A DNA stretch of 64,000 bases, taken from Mycteria americana. Its lineage: Eukaryota > Chordata > Aves > Ciconiiformes > Ciconiidae. The notes under the pieces were generated by a model. The model was not told where the DNA came from and searched no databases. It worked only from the letters and a program-made list of their open reading frames with translations. Positions 1 to 47,971 of the stretch are shown one piece after another; positions within the stretch are counted from its first letter, which is position 1; the number at the start of each line of letters is the position of its first letter. The stretch is taken from positions 49,091,501-49,155,500 of the forward strand of contig NC_134370.1 in the NCBI RefSeq assembly GCF_035582795.1, written 5' to 3'. The translations under genes and the position numbers were made by a program.

Positions 1-65
1 CCCACCAGGCAGGACCCAATGTGCTCCAATGGATAAGTGCCCTCCTAGCCAAACTCCCTGCTCAC

Positions 66-9425
<9,360 letters not shown>

Positions 9426-10034
9426 GATGCCTGCGCGATGAGCTCTACGCATGCGCGGCCCCTGCACCTCCCTCCCCGTCTGCCGCGCATGCGCACGGGG
9501 CGGCAGGGCCGGGGGGCGGTGCGGGGGGCGCCGGCTGTGGAGGCGGCGGGCGAGGGAGGGCCGGTGCCCGACAGCCCCGCTGCCAGGCGGCCACCTGCGG
9601 CAGGGCCTTCCCGCCCGGCTCGGGGCAGCCCCCCGGGTGGTTTGGGACGCTTCGCTGGGCTGAGGGGCCGTCCCGGGAAGGGACCGGGCGTGCCCGGCTG
9701 CACCGAGGTGTCCCCGGGTGACAGGCCCTCAGCGTGCCCCCGAGGAGCGGCCTTGTTCGCTCCTTCCTCCCGTGGGCCTGGAAACACGCTCCCTCCCGGC
9801 TTCAGGAGAAAAATAAACAGCTAATTATTGCCTCCAGCCACCGCAAAACACGGCGTTTTAGTAAATTCATGGAAACCAGAGGCAGAACCTGAGCAGAGGT
9901 GCAAGTCTCATCTCTCCGTCCCTCGGCCTAAGCAATTCTGCACCCACTTCTTGTCCTCCCTGTCCCCTTTTTCCCTCAGAAGCGCCCCAAAATTTCATTG
10001 TGTATGATCAGGAAGGAAGGAAGAATCTGTAACA
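9426..10034. other. Short MAN2C1-SIN3A intergenic gap
   Basis: This 0.6 kb lies between the MAN2C1 start codon and the most distal plausible SIN3A polyadenylation point. The left half is the MAN2C1 CpG promoter. Past 9.8 kb the sequence turns ordinary and AT-richer. No gene is seen. If SIN3A normally ends at the proximal poly(A) site near 11.6 kb, the gap widens to about 2.2 kb. Confidence 0.6.
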
Positions 10035-10053
10035 CAATGATTAGCCCTGATAT

Positions 10054-10059
10054 TTTAAT
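10054..10059 (-). terminator. SIN3A: Poly(A) signal ATTAAA, distal SIN3A candidate
   Basis: The minus strand reads CCATTAAAATATCAGG, then a TG-rich stretch with TCATTGTGTT about 20 bases on. The upstream sequence is AT-rich and 3' UTR-like. It would leave only about 0.6 kb before the MAN2C1 start codon. Confidence 0.4.
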
Positions 10060-11609
10060 GGAAATACTGCACTACAATCAAGTTTACAACATTTGTATAG
10101 AAATCACATGGATTGTGGGCCGAGGATCACATTACAGATTACAAAAAGCAAATTCAAATAAAAAGAAAAAAAAAACCCCAAACCTCTGCTATGATACAGG
10201 CTGGGAGCAGAGCTGGGATGTCAGACGGAGGGAGGGCGGCTGGCTGCCGAAGGCAGAGCTCTCCCCGCGGCATATCCCAGGGATCCGCGCCAGCCCCCTT
10301 GCGCTCAATGACATGCAGGCACAGACTCCTGGGACAAGACACCCACCAAGCAGCAGCAGCAGCAGCAGCTGTTACTTCCAAGCTGGTCAAAAGTCTAAAT
10401 CACCCAAGATTTTTGCTTCCAGATCACCTTCAGCATACAACAGGAAAAAATAAGGGGGAAATAGCAGGGGAGCACACGTGAAACCTTTGAAATGGAAGAG
10501 GACACACAAGAGCCTCTTCCTGCCTGGTTACAGCAAAGGAGGAGAAACGAGACGGGTAACTTATTGCTGGCAAACTGTGAATATTCCCCGCTGGGCTCTT
10601 CCCTCTCTTTCCCTCTCTCCATAGGAGGCTCCCGTTCAAGATCTGCCTGCTGTACATTGGCTGCCAATGAGTAGTGGCCCCTCAGGGCCGCACACTTCCA
10701 CCCCAGCTCTCCTGGCAAGGCACGCGTCCCCCTCCAGACTCACTCCCCAGCTCTCTGCTTGCGGAAGGGAGGGGAGCTCCGGTGCTGTCTTGGAGAAAAA
10801 AAAACAACCTGGGAGAGGTTTAAGCAGTGGCAAAGCCCTGCTTGCAGCTCCCCAGCCAGGGACAATGGAAGCTGTTTTGGGTGCTTAGGACCGGCAGCAT
10901 GGATTTGTGCAAGGAAAGCTGCCTCCTTTGAGGAGGAGAGACAGTGCAGTTGTGTCTGTCGTGGCTAACGAAGTCTGTGCCGACTTCTTTTTTTAAAATC
11001 AGAATCTTCCCCTGTGTTTTAAATATCTGCCAGCGCTAAACTTCTATACTTAAAAAAATATATATCCCATATGTGGATTTCACTAGTGAAATGCACCCGA
11101 GACCTGCCCCACCCCCTCACCCTTCTCTTGCACGCACGCACGCACCGCACACAAACACACACACAAGCGGCTCTGTCAAATACTGGTTTGGTACTTCAGA
11201 TGATGTTTTCTCCAATACTGAGAGGAAAAAATACATCAGCACAATCAACCCCAGCTAAGTAGCTCAGCAACACTTCCCAAAAGCGAAGGTCCTTGGAGCT
11301 GGAAGACTAGGTGGATAAAAATTACCCACCAGGAAAAACAAAAATTAAAAAAAAAAATTAAAATTATATAATATATATTTCTATATCTTAACAGACTGCT
11401 TATACCTCGGTTGTGTTAACCGCAAAACACACACGCTGCCTCTGCTTTTTCCTCTCAGATTGTGAAGCCAATCACATAAAATGGTGGGATGCGCCCCCCC
11501 CCGCCCCTTCCCCACCCTAAAAACTGCATGCTGCACGGTGCCTTTCAGACCAGGAACAGGGCTGTGGGTGAGCGAGTGTCTTCCTCCAGTTAAGAACAAA
11601 GACATTATT

Positions 11610-11615
11610 TTTATT
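11610..11615 (-). terminator. SIN3A: Poly(A) signal AATAAA, likely main SIN3A site
   Basis: The minus strand reads TGTAAATAAA (11619 to 11610), a canonical hexamer overlapping a Pumilio-type UGUAAAUA. It lies 1.03 kb after the stop codon, matching the usual SIN3A 3' UTR length. Confidence 0.6.
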
Positions 11616-11798
11616 TACAAAAAAAGGAGAAAAAAGTTTCCACACAAAAAGCACTACAATGATAACTCCCTTTGGTAAAAAGTGTAATAAATGTCTCCGT
11701 CGGTCTGTCTGTCAGTACTAATTCTCAAGCCACCTGGTACTATGGTACACAAGAAGCTAGTACAATTATGCTAGCACATCAAGCATACTTCCTTTAAT

Positions 11799-11880
11799 AA
11801 AAAAAAAACCAACCAACCAAACAAAAAACCCCCAAAAAACCAAAACCCCAAAACAAACAAACAAAAAAACCCCAAAAATT
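11799..11880 (-). repeat. A/C-rich low-complexity tract (U/G-rich in the SIN3A mRNA)
   Basis: The plus strand has runs of A separated by C2-C5 groups. On the SIN3A transcript strand this reads as U runs with G groups at 11870-11873, 11846-11849, 11840-11841 and 11829-11833. A related tract follows at 12017-12050. Confidence 0.85.
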
Positions 11881-11893
11881 GACAATTTGTACA

Positions 11894-11899
11894 TTTATT
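11894..11899 (-). terminator. SIN3A: Poly(A) signal AATAAA, proximal SIN3A candidate
   Basis: The same decamer TGTAAATAAA occurs on the minus strand (11903 to 11894). About 20 bases downstream in the transcript there is a long U/G-rich tract (11880 to 11799), which resembles a strong downstream element. Confidence 0.5.
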
Positions 11900-12641
11900 T
11901 ACAAAACAGGAGGGGAACATGTTAAAATCGTGTTGTTCTTTGTTGTGTGTGTGTACGTACATGTGTGTGAAAAGCTGGTGCATGGCACTAGGAGAGACTA
12001 GTAAACAAGCAGGTACAAAAAAAAAAACCCAACAAAAAAAAAAAACCAAACAGTTCCACTGGCACTAGAAAGGACAGACCGATCTGCACGGGGTGAGTCC
12101 AGCCTGGGAGGGAGGAGAGGGAGGTGAGAGGAACCCAGGGTCCGCTCTGTGAGGTGGCATTGGGCTGCCCCAGGGCCCCGTGCAGGAGCCTGGCTGGCTG
12201 GCGGCAGCGCGAAGGGAGGAGAATCCAGTCTCAACAGGCACCTGGGGATTTCGGGACACATCCAAGCGGTCCGGTCGTGGAGAGCCTCTGGTTCTCTTCC
12301 CTCACCGCTCAGGGCCTTCAGGGAGTCAAAGCCTCAACACTGCTGGTGTGTACGAGCTTGTTGTGTTTCTCTGGGATGGCTCAGTTCAGAGAAGCGTCCT
12401 TCCTGCCCTCCGGAGACGCATGCTGAAGTCAAAGGGCCAGCAGCCCATGGTCCCAGCGGGCGCCGGCGGAGATCCGCATCCCTACAGGGAATCCCGCTGG
12501 TGACAGGTTGTACCAGCCACGCACTAGTCAAGTGGCCATGTTACGGAGATACACAGTGAGGGGAGAAAGGCATCTTCCTCCTTTCCTTGATGCGCGCACA
12601 CACACACATCTCCCGGGCTCTTCCCTCACCCCGGGGTAGTT

Positions 12642-39208
<26,567 letters not shown>

Positions 39209-41534
39209 TCTGAACTCATGCTCGGGAAGCACTACAAAACCTGTTAAAAACAGACCAATTAACAAACACAATTGATTCATCATTCCCTGCCAGCGCCATG
39301 GACGCCAAGTTCACCAAGAGCAGGCAGGGCAAGTTTCTGTCTATTCATTTAGGTTGCTGATATCTTGAGATAAGAAAGTGGAATTAAGATTCAGCTTTCT
39401 GCATAAAATATGCAATCGCGTTTTATCACAAAAAAGACAGCCTTATTGTTGGAAATAAAATACTCTGCTTAAAAGTTAATGATTTCTTCACTCTCACCTA
39501 AAGGATGTTGCTAGCATGGGCATCTTAAGCAGACACAGGCCCTGAGCAATGCAAAGCTCAATGTATGCAGTATTTGAACACAACAGACTGGGGGAGGGTG
39601 CATTACCTACACACAGCCCGGACAAAGTTGCCTACATTGAAAGCAGAAAAAAACACCCACCTCCTGGACAGTCCAGGTAGGATGACAGCCAGCTGTGAGA
39701 GATGTTTTAAAAATGTGGGAGGAAGGGGGAAGAAGGAGGCAAAAAGCAGGATGCATAGTCAGATTTTGAAATCACTTACAAAGCCCCAAAGTAAAGCGTT
39801 CTCTGTTTAATATACATAAGACATGTATAACCCCAGTGAAACCCACAGACCCACTACACCAGGAGTATTTTGGATACCATATGCCACACAGCTGTGGTCC
39901 TCCCAGCATCCTGCCCCCACTCACCAGCACCAAGCCGAAGAGTGCAAAGCGGAGCAGTGCTAGCAGGCACTGTGCTGGCATCCTGCATGCCTGCCAGGGA
40001 TGCCAGTGAGCACTGATCAGCAGCTCCCCCACTTACTCTCCAGTATTTTTCTTCTCCAACATGCAGGCGTGTTCCTGCCCTACTCTAAGTGTCTTTATGC
40101 AACTTCATTTCACATCAAATCTGACAGGTCATTTTGCCACTGTCCCGCTCCTAAAAGTGCCATGAATTCTTCGCTCTGTTTGATTGAACTATTCACCTAC
40201 TCTTCTGCAAGCAAATTCCAGTGCTGTTTTCTATGCTTCAATAGTTATTGCCATCCTTGAGATGTTACCTGCTGTTCATCAAACTACTGGGTGTTCAAAA
40301 GCATATGCAGCCTATTAAGGTGTTTGATCAACAGAGAATAGAGTGAAATCCACCTCTAATTCATCAGGACCTCTCCCAAGCAAGTCCTTTTCAGATCCAA
40401 TGCAGTTAAACACATTCATTGCTAACATGGACACATGGATAAACAAGAGGGAACGAAGTTCCCTCAGAATAATGGTACAACAGCCAACTAAGCCAATTCT
40501 TATCTACCAAGTCAGGATAGCTCTTCACAGTCTAAATCCATCATTAACCAAAGAACCCAAAGATCATTCATCAACATCTCAGTGCATGTCAAATATGTAA
40601 ACAGCAACCAGCAGCACAGGGTTCAGAATAGATCTACGTGGGCTTGAAAACACAGGCTTTGTGCAATGAAGTGTTTTCCCCTCTGTATCACTCTTTACTA
40701 GTCTCTCCTTTCACTTGGAGGGGATAGGACAAGAAGGAAGATGACTTCATTTCTTTTTGGAGTTGCTCTTCAAGTTTAACCTCTCAGAACAGAGTCCCTT
40801 ATCAGGTCCCCAAAGCACCTGGCAGGTAGAAGACAGCTGGCAGAGGCAGAGGAGGACTCAACCCAAGTAAAGGAGGAAGCTTGCTAGCTGGATCTCATTT
40901 ACAAGTTACAAATCCTAAGCAGGTCTGACCTCCAGCGTCCACTCAGAAAGCAGAGGAGCACACTCCAGGAGCTCATTTTGCTAATGGTGCCTGCACTGGT
41001 TGTCTTTTCATTCAGCTGGTCTCTGCTGACAAATAGAGCTAGGCAGGTTAACTTTGAGCTACTCCCTTCAAGCACAGCCCGCATTTAGCTTCGTAAAAAC
41101 GTACAGTTTTATGCTAATAGGGCTGGGACTAAACTGAGCAATGCTGGCAAATCTGGCCACGCACCATCATCCCTCGAGCAGAGCTAGCCAGGATTTTGCA
41201 TGACAATGGCTGGATGCATGACTAAAGTCTGGGCAAAGCTTTGGTGGCATCTATTTATAACCCGCTCACCAACTTGGATACCCTTCTGCTCTAAACGCTG
41301 GTACCCCAGCCAGTCCTTCCACTTTCTTTTGATCTCCCAGGCTGGTTCGCCCCTTACCCTCTCAATGGCGCAACACCTTTCCTTCCCTACAGGAGCAACC
41401 AAGAGCTGCTCGTTTGCAGACACCTATAAGCAATATCCACAAAGCAGGAACATTCTCAAAAAAAATTAACATGTGATTTTCTGTAACAAAGTGAAATGGT
41501 TCCAGCAGGCTTAACACATTGTCTGCGATAAGGG

Positions 41535-41548
41535 GTGTGTGTGTGTGT
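41535..41548. repeat. (GT)n microsatellite
   Basis: A short GT tract continues into imperfect TATACATGGTGTATATG sequence, in the SIN3A 5' intron. Confidence 0.8.
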
Positions 41549-42066
41549 ATACATGGTGTATATGTGGTGTGGCAGCTGTTAAGTGTCCCACCTTTGTGTC
41601 TCACTTCCCAAAGCAACACTTCACACTTGTTGCTTTGGATGGACTAACCAACCTTTAAAGCAGAGGCTGTTTGAGGACAGAAGATGGCTGGAAGACACAT
41701 GTGCCCTTATGAGGATTAAAATGCTACCTTAGGCTGACCGAGAAGCATTTTCCCCGTGGAGTCACCAAACCTCTCAGCCCTGTGAGGCTGTGGGAGTCAT
41801 GGTAGCACAGAGGATACATTACCACATACACCTCAGCAGCACGAACATCAGTTTTTGAAGCTCCTGATTCTCGCAGACCAAGCGAGCAATCTTCCAGAAA
41901 CCTAGCGTGCTGTATAATCAACGTTAAAGCTTCTATTTAGTGAAAATTAAAGCTCCTGTAGGTTCTTCTTCCCTCTGAATTCCCCTCACCTTCACTAACT
42001 GAGCTTGGACTCTGCTTCTATCCAAGCACTGTACCTGCTTCAACTTTAAAATTTCATATTATAGTC

Positions 42067-42089
42067 TATATATATATAGAGAGAGAGAG
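42067..42089. repeat. (TA)n(GA)n compound microsatellite
   Basis: TA repeats pass directly into GA repeats in the SIN3A 5' intron. Confidence 0.85.
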
Positions 42090-45000
42090 TCAATATTATA
42101 GGCAGTAGTCAATAGCATTAGTCAATCTTCCTAAATAACACCTTGCTAAACTCCTACTTAGGGTCTGCATCCGCTGTATAAGAGTGGCTCGCAGCAGACC
42201 ACCACTGAACGAAGATTACTAATTCACAGGCTTTTTTAATCCTAGCAGAGGTGATCTCAATACTCTGCTGTACCTAGATGAAGACTAGTGACGTTAGCTC
42301 TGTGCATCCACCACCACTGAAACTCTACAGAGAGGGGAAAGCACTGAGGGACGAGCAAACCAGCACCAGAGTGGTATGCAACTTGCAGAAGAAAATATGA
42401 TGCTGAATGCTCCCCAAGTGCATTCATTTCCTAGCTGAGGTCCCACTGATCTTGACCTGGCATCTCCCAAGGATCTCCTCCATTCAAAAGCTGGGGAGAT
42501 CTGTTGTGCAGCCAGTCCTACTCCTCCTACAGCATGCCAGAGGGCCGATGAGGAAGAAAGGCTGTGATGAAACCCAAGACTAGATATGTCATTTTCAACT
42601 GATTTAGCTGAAGCCTGCTGCTCAAAGGGGCAGTTGCACCCACCTCCACCCTCAGTAACAAACTGATTTCTCTCAGCATCCTTGCTGATGGCAAAGCCCA
42701 GCTAACACGGAAAGGTGTTTCGAGGATAAATACACAATTGCAATCAGTAGTGTCAAAGACTTGTATTAGCTAGCTGCCCTCCACCAAGGCAACACTACAA
42801 ACAGTACAAAACTTATTTTATGTTGTCTCCTTAGAAGTGTAGCTCACACCTCTGGCATCCCCTTACAGAGTTTGACTCTAAGATTTAGAAATCCCCAATT
42901 CAAATCGTGTCAACTGTAATCTTAATTTGGGGGTGGAAAAAATAAGTCCCCAAAATACAGGAAGGACTGCACAAGACTGAAAGCAAGTCATGAACTTCAA
43001 GTACTTTGCTTCGTTAAAAGCATTAACCCAAGGCACACAGGAGAGCTTAGCAATAACTGAACATACAGAGTTCCACTCTGTGCATTCCATGGAGAATTGC
43101 ATCCTCTTTCCCCAGTATAATTTCTACCCAAACTATCTTTTAACTTCAGTTAGAGTACACTACATTCTGCCTACAGGAGGATGAAAACTACATGCTCTAT
43201 TTACTTTTTTTTTCTTTTCCGGGGTTTTTAGTGTTCCCCTTCTCAGGGAAAGGACACCACGTAGGAACACACTTCTGATCTTTCCACCCATGCCAGCTCC
43301 CAGCTCACCAGCTTTGTTTAGTGTTACAGGTAGGGTGCATCAGGCAGACATACCACAAACACACAGAGGATCCTTGGCTGGTGAAGCAAGAAAAAAAAAT
43401 TAAAAAAAGGTACGTTGCATCTCAGTAACACCAACAGAATTATGAAATTCTACCCCACCAACCTCATCAGAGGATCTCCCCATCCATCTGCCTCATGTAA
43501 GCCAGCGGGACCGATAAACGTAAGTGGAGCGCATCCCTTCCCCTCTGGTATCGCAGAGAAGAGAGGAGCAGCAGCGCTGACACAGAAAGAGAAGGAACAA
43601 AGCGGGGACAAGGCTGGATTCAGCTGGCAGAACACCGCACGGCTCCCTCCTCACACCCAGCTCCGCTCCTGCCTGCTCACTCCTCCGTGGGAGCAATGAA
43701 GGCAGGAGAGCCTGGGTACCCTCCTCTTCCCGCGCAAAACGGCCTCTCCCGTAGCAGCTCCGCTCCCCAGCTTTTTACCAAATAAGATCTTAAAAATCTG
43801 CATTTTTTTATTTCAGGTTTTCCAATCAGGTAAGCAGGGTCTCCTGGCATTAGAGATCAGCTGTTAAATAGGTGTCAGAATCCAAAGCAAAAAGAAAAAG
43901 GCAAATAGAGAATAGGAAGAAAGCAAATCAGGAAGGTTTCGGCACCTGTTGGAACCACGACATGCCTGTGGATAAGCACTGTCTTCATGAACAAGTTGTG
44001 AAAGCGCCACTAGAGAGGATTTCGGTCCTCGCAGACCGAGGACCCTTCTGAAAAAGGGCAGGGAAATCACATACCTGCAGATGATGTGTTTAACACGTGC
44101 GGGGGCTTTTTAAAAGGTTTCCTTTCAAGGGAGAAAGGACTCAAAATTTGGGAGCAACAAACCTAAGTCTCCCCTCACCCTGGAGGGGCGGCTCCAACCC
44201 TGGAGCCATCACAGATGTCCTGCGGGACAAGTCCCCCATGGGATTTCAACGCTGTGTATCACGGTGCCTGCTAGAAAGCAGCCAGCTCAGGTTCCGGCAG
44301 CGCTGCTGTATGTGTGCTAACCCAGCCGCAGGACTTCCAGAACATGACCCAGCTTGTTCAGCAATCGCTGGTATATTTTTTTGCTTGGTGCCACACAGCC
44401 CAGATCCCTTGCCTGTAACACGGGAATAAGCCCCCAGCCCTGCTGCAGAAGGGTGCTGTGCAGAGAGGCACATCCGTGACCAAAGAAGTAATGAGAAGTA
44501 TCCAAAAGAAAAAGGTGCTGGAAAAGCATTACGTGAAGCTTTCGGAGCAGTTAGGAGAGTTTTCTGCAAGGTGACAGGGTGACAGCCGGCGGATTACATG
44601 CCAGAACCCACCATGAGGCAGACGGGACACGAATAAACTCCACTCATCTCCATCCAGATGGGTAACAAGTTGCTACGGCGCTGATCTGTGCTTTGCCAAA
44701 GCAGCAAACGACCTGGGCATTAAACTCCACCGCAAAGAGACAATCCAAACCAAGCTTTACACTCAGGACAGAGGTTAGCATCGTTTTGCCCAGGTTCCTG
44801 AGTACACTTTCCCCATGCGCACAGAGAATTATCAGAATACTTTTATTTATTTATTTATTATTTTAAATAAAAAGAAGACACAAGACCCCACAGGAGTTCA
44901 AAAAAAGCAGCACATCCCCAAAAGCGCACACCCGACCTAACAGGCTGAAATGACAGCTATTACGGGACTCTCTTTTCTGTTCCAGCTTTAACAGCCGTAA

Positions 45001-45634
45001 AAGCTTTCCAATGCTGGAGAAAACCAGAACAGCAATCTGGACAGAAAACGATTCATAAATCCTGGAAACGTAAATGATCCGCCTGCCAATTCCAACGCGA
45101 TGCTCCCGGCTCCAAGAGCCACACGTGCCAGGAGCCTGCGCGGAGGGCTCCCCCGGCAATCCGGGCTGGGGAGGACAGGGAGAGCATCCCCCTTCCCACC
45201 CTGCTTCCAAAAGCAGTCTAAATCACCCAGAGTTTCCCCAAACTTTAGCAAATTACTGCCATTTTACTGGGTGAGCTACCACGTTGAAGCTTTTCAAACA
45301 AGTCCACGCTGAGACCATGTACCTTAACCAGAAGCAGTGGGTGGGAGGGACGAGGATGAGATACTTTGGGGTGAGAAAGCATGGCTTCCTTTTGCAAGGA
45401 GCGCACCGGCCTGAAAAACTGCTAACTTCACCCGGGCAGGGAAGAAAAGACCCTAAAAAGTGGTTTTCTGCTCCCAGAGATCCAGCACGGGCTGACACTA
45501 GGCTGCCAAGGCACTTTTATGTGACGAAGGAATTTTACAGGTGCTTTAAAATTAGTATATTAACATAAGGTGCCATTTTATGATATAGTATTAACGGCAC
45601 AATATTTAGAACAACGTATACCTCTTTGAAACTG

Positions 45635-45653
45635 TTTTTTTTTTTTTTTTTTT
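45635..45653. repeat. T19 homopolymer
   Basis: A run of 19 T lies in the SIN3A 5' intron. Confidence 0.9.
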
Positions 45654-47075
45654 AATTACAAGTTAGGACTGGAAGACTAAGTGCAGATAGAGCCATACTG
45701 AAATAAGTTGGGCATTTCCCACTTGTTTACTGACCCCACACCTTTTAGCACGACCGATGAATATAAAAGCAACAAGTTAGAAAAGAAACGTAAGGTGTTA
45801 GGTCATCCTTAAGCTACACTTCAGCGCACGAAACAGGTTTTGATTCCTCTGGACAGCGCAGGAGATTAAAAATCCCCACACAGCTCGAGATGCCTTTGAT
45901 CACTTGTTCCAGCGCTACTTTCAACAAATTATTTTTTAGTTTTGTATCGTTTTAGTGGTGCAAATAACTGCATTTCTTCTGGGAGGTACCCTTTCCCTCA
46001 GCGCACTGAATACACGTGTGATTTGCACAAATGATGACTATAAAAACTCATTCTGAACCTCGGCCAGGAAAACATAGAAAAGACAGTATTTAGCTAAGCA
46101 GATACCAAGCACGCTCGTATTTTTAAACCTACCTAAACCCCACGGCCAGCCTCCTACAACCCCAGGAAAAAACCTAACATAGTTCCTATGGATGTACAGC
46201 AGTCTGAAGAATTAAAAACCGTGGCTGAAATATCAAGTGCAAGTCTCCGCCAAGTTCAAGCACAACACCGTGCAGAGAGGATGCGTAAAAAAGGATGCCA
46301 GCTTGCTATTAAAAACGCTTAAAAATTAATGCGTGCGAGAGGAGCTCTCCGGTTTCCATATATCTATACGTCGCTCCAACAGGTCCTTACGGATCGCTGC
46401 GGTATTGAGCTGAAAAACTGCAACAGGGGCTCTGAGAAGCGACGGGGGAAGCCTCAGCGATCCCGGGTGCCGTTTCGGAGGGGGCACGGGGAGCGGTCCG
46501 GTAAGAGGCGGGAGGCGCTGGACGGGGTACGAGCCGGTGGAGGGGTACGAGGGGCGGCGGAGCGGGACCCCGCCGGGCGGCTATTCAGCGGCAAAACGCT
46601 TCCCAGTGGCAACTTCTCCAGGAAGTTGGGGCGGGCGGGGGGACACCGGAGCCGGGGGAGCCCCGCGGCCCCCCCGGGCTCCAGCCGGCTCTCGGGACCC
46701 CCCCCCCGGCCGGGCAGCGCGGGGAGGAGCTCCCCGGGGGCAGCGCCGGCGGAGGATCCAGCGCGCAATGCGGCCGGTACCGGGGGCGTGCAATGCGGGA
46801 GAGAGCTCGCGGGGGGCGGTCCCGCCGCAGCCCGGGAGCGGCACCGGGCGGAGGGCGGGAGGAGGGGCGGAGGGAGGCGCCCGCCTCGCAGCGCGCCCAG
46901 CGGCCGCCGCACGCTCCGCCCGCCGCTCCCGCCATGCCGGGGCCGGGACACCCCCTCGCGCCCGGCGGGGCGGGGCGGGGCGGGAGGACGCGCGGGCGCC
47001 CGCGCGGGCCAGGGCTCCCCGGGGAGCCGCGCCGCGGGCACCGGCCCCCCCCATCCTTCCTCCTCCGCCGTCCCT

Positions 47076-47100
47076 CTCCTCCTCCTCCTCCTCCTCCTCC
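47076..47100. repeat. (CTC)n triplet microsatellite
   Basis: About eight CTC/GAG triplets lie in the SIN3A CpG island. They would fall in the first intron if the first exon ends at 47223. Confidence 0.85.
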
Positions 47101-47222
47101 CGCACCCCCCCCGCCAGCGCGCGCGGCACCGGCGCCAGGCCCCGCCCCCTACGGATCGCCGGAGGGGGCCGGCACCGGGCCTGGTGGCCCCCCCCGTCCG
47201 TCCGCCCCCCCCCCCCCTTTAC

Positions 47223-47470
47223 CTCGAAGCGGGCCCTGGCAGCGGCCGAGTCTCCCTCAGGGTCAGGGGGCGGCGGGGCCGCTGCGGGCCCCTCCCGCGC
47301 GGGCGGCGGGGGCGGGCTGTCCCCGGTGCGGTGAGGTGGGGGGGTCCCCGCGCCCCTCCTCCCGGAGGGGGGGGGCGGGCGGGGGCGGCGCCGGGGCCCC
47401 GGGCGGCGGGGGGGGGCTCGGAGGGAGGGGGGGTTTAAGATGGAGTAACCGTCTCTCGGCCGCCGCGGCG
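47223..47470 (-). other. SIN3A: Candidate SIN3A non-coding first exon
   Basis: On the minus strand a good splice donor, CTTCGAG|GTAAAG, ends an exon at 47223 within the CpG island, just downstream (in transcription) of the CCAAT-box cluster. Splicing to the acceptor at 39240 would remove an 8 kb first intron. The transcription start is not readable; about 47.4-47.5 kb is inferred from the CCAAT positions. A second possible minus-strand donor is at 48656. Transcript data are lacking. Confidence 0.45.
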
Positions 47471-47907
47471 GAGCGCTGCCCGCTTCTCTGTTCCCCGGGA
47501 AATCCCGCCCCTCCCCGCGCAGGGGGGGAGCCCCGAACGCCCATTGAGCGCGCCACACGCCCGTCAGCCCCGCGACCAATCGCCGCCTTGGTCCCGCCCA
47601 CCTCGCCCGCCCCTATTGGCCGCGGCCCCCAGGAAGGGGATGTGGAGAGGAAGGGAGGGAAGAAGGGAGGGGGGGAGCGACCGCCGAAGAAAAATGTCCG
47701 TATAAGCAACGAGCCCCGCCCCCGTCCCGCCTCCTCCGCTGCCCCATTGGCGGCGGACGAAAAGCGCCAGCCAACCGGCGAGCAGGCAGAGCGATCGTCA
47801 CGTCGGGAAGCCCGCCCACGCGGCGGCACTGACCACGCCTCCGACCGACGAGGCCCCGCCCCCTCTCTGGGGAGCCCTTTTGTGGAATGTTTACATCGGC
47901 CGCGGCC

Positions 47908-47928
47908 CGCGCGCGCGCGCGCGCGCGC
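47908..47928. repeat. (CG)n alternating tract
   Basis: Ten CG dinucleotides in a row form a tract prone to Z-DNA. It lies directly before the foldback, with a second shorter GCGCGCGC run at about 47946-47953. Confidence 0.85.
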
Positions 47929-47971
47929 CCCCCTCCCCCTCACGGCGCGCGCGCACGTGCTCGCCGCCCCT

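Larger units (their letters stand above)
10035..12641 (-). other. SIN3A: SIN3A 3' untranslated region (distal boundary uncertain)
   Basis: Non-coding sequence follows the SIN3A stop codon (12642-12644). On the mRNA strand there are AATAAA signals at 11894-11899 and 11610-11615 and an ATTAAA at 10054-10059. The 11610 signal gives a UTR of about 1.05 kb, close to what I recall for mammalian SIN3A. The distal ATTAAA is followed by a TG-rich stretch and gives 2.6 kb. The segment includes U/G-rich tracts (11799-11880, 12017-12050), CA repeats near 11120-11165, and AT-rich UTR-like sequence at 11330-11400. No coding potential is seen on either strand. Confidence 0.65.
39241..47222. other. SIN3A: SIN3A 5' intron, 8 kb
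   Basis: This stretch lies between the candidate first exon and the first coding exon. I find no coding exon on either strand. It contains a (GT)8 tract at 41535-41548, a (TA)n(GA)n tract at 42067-42089 and a T19 run at 45635-45653. An alternative first exon or enhancer could be present but is not recognisable. GC content rises sharply from about 46.4 kb. Confidence 0.6.

Noticed and set aside
9426-9467. In-frame upstream ATG ([14 protein letters not shown]) for MAN2C1
   Set aside because: The family N-terminus starts at MAAVKHRRT (9425), and the upstream stretch has no similarity to known MAN2C1 starts.
39241-39283. In-frame upstream start [13 protein letters not shown] before SIN3A, resembling a signal peptide
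   Set aside because: It lies in the intron upstream of the acceptor. SIN3A is nuclear, and its family start is MKRRLD.
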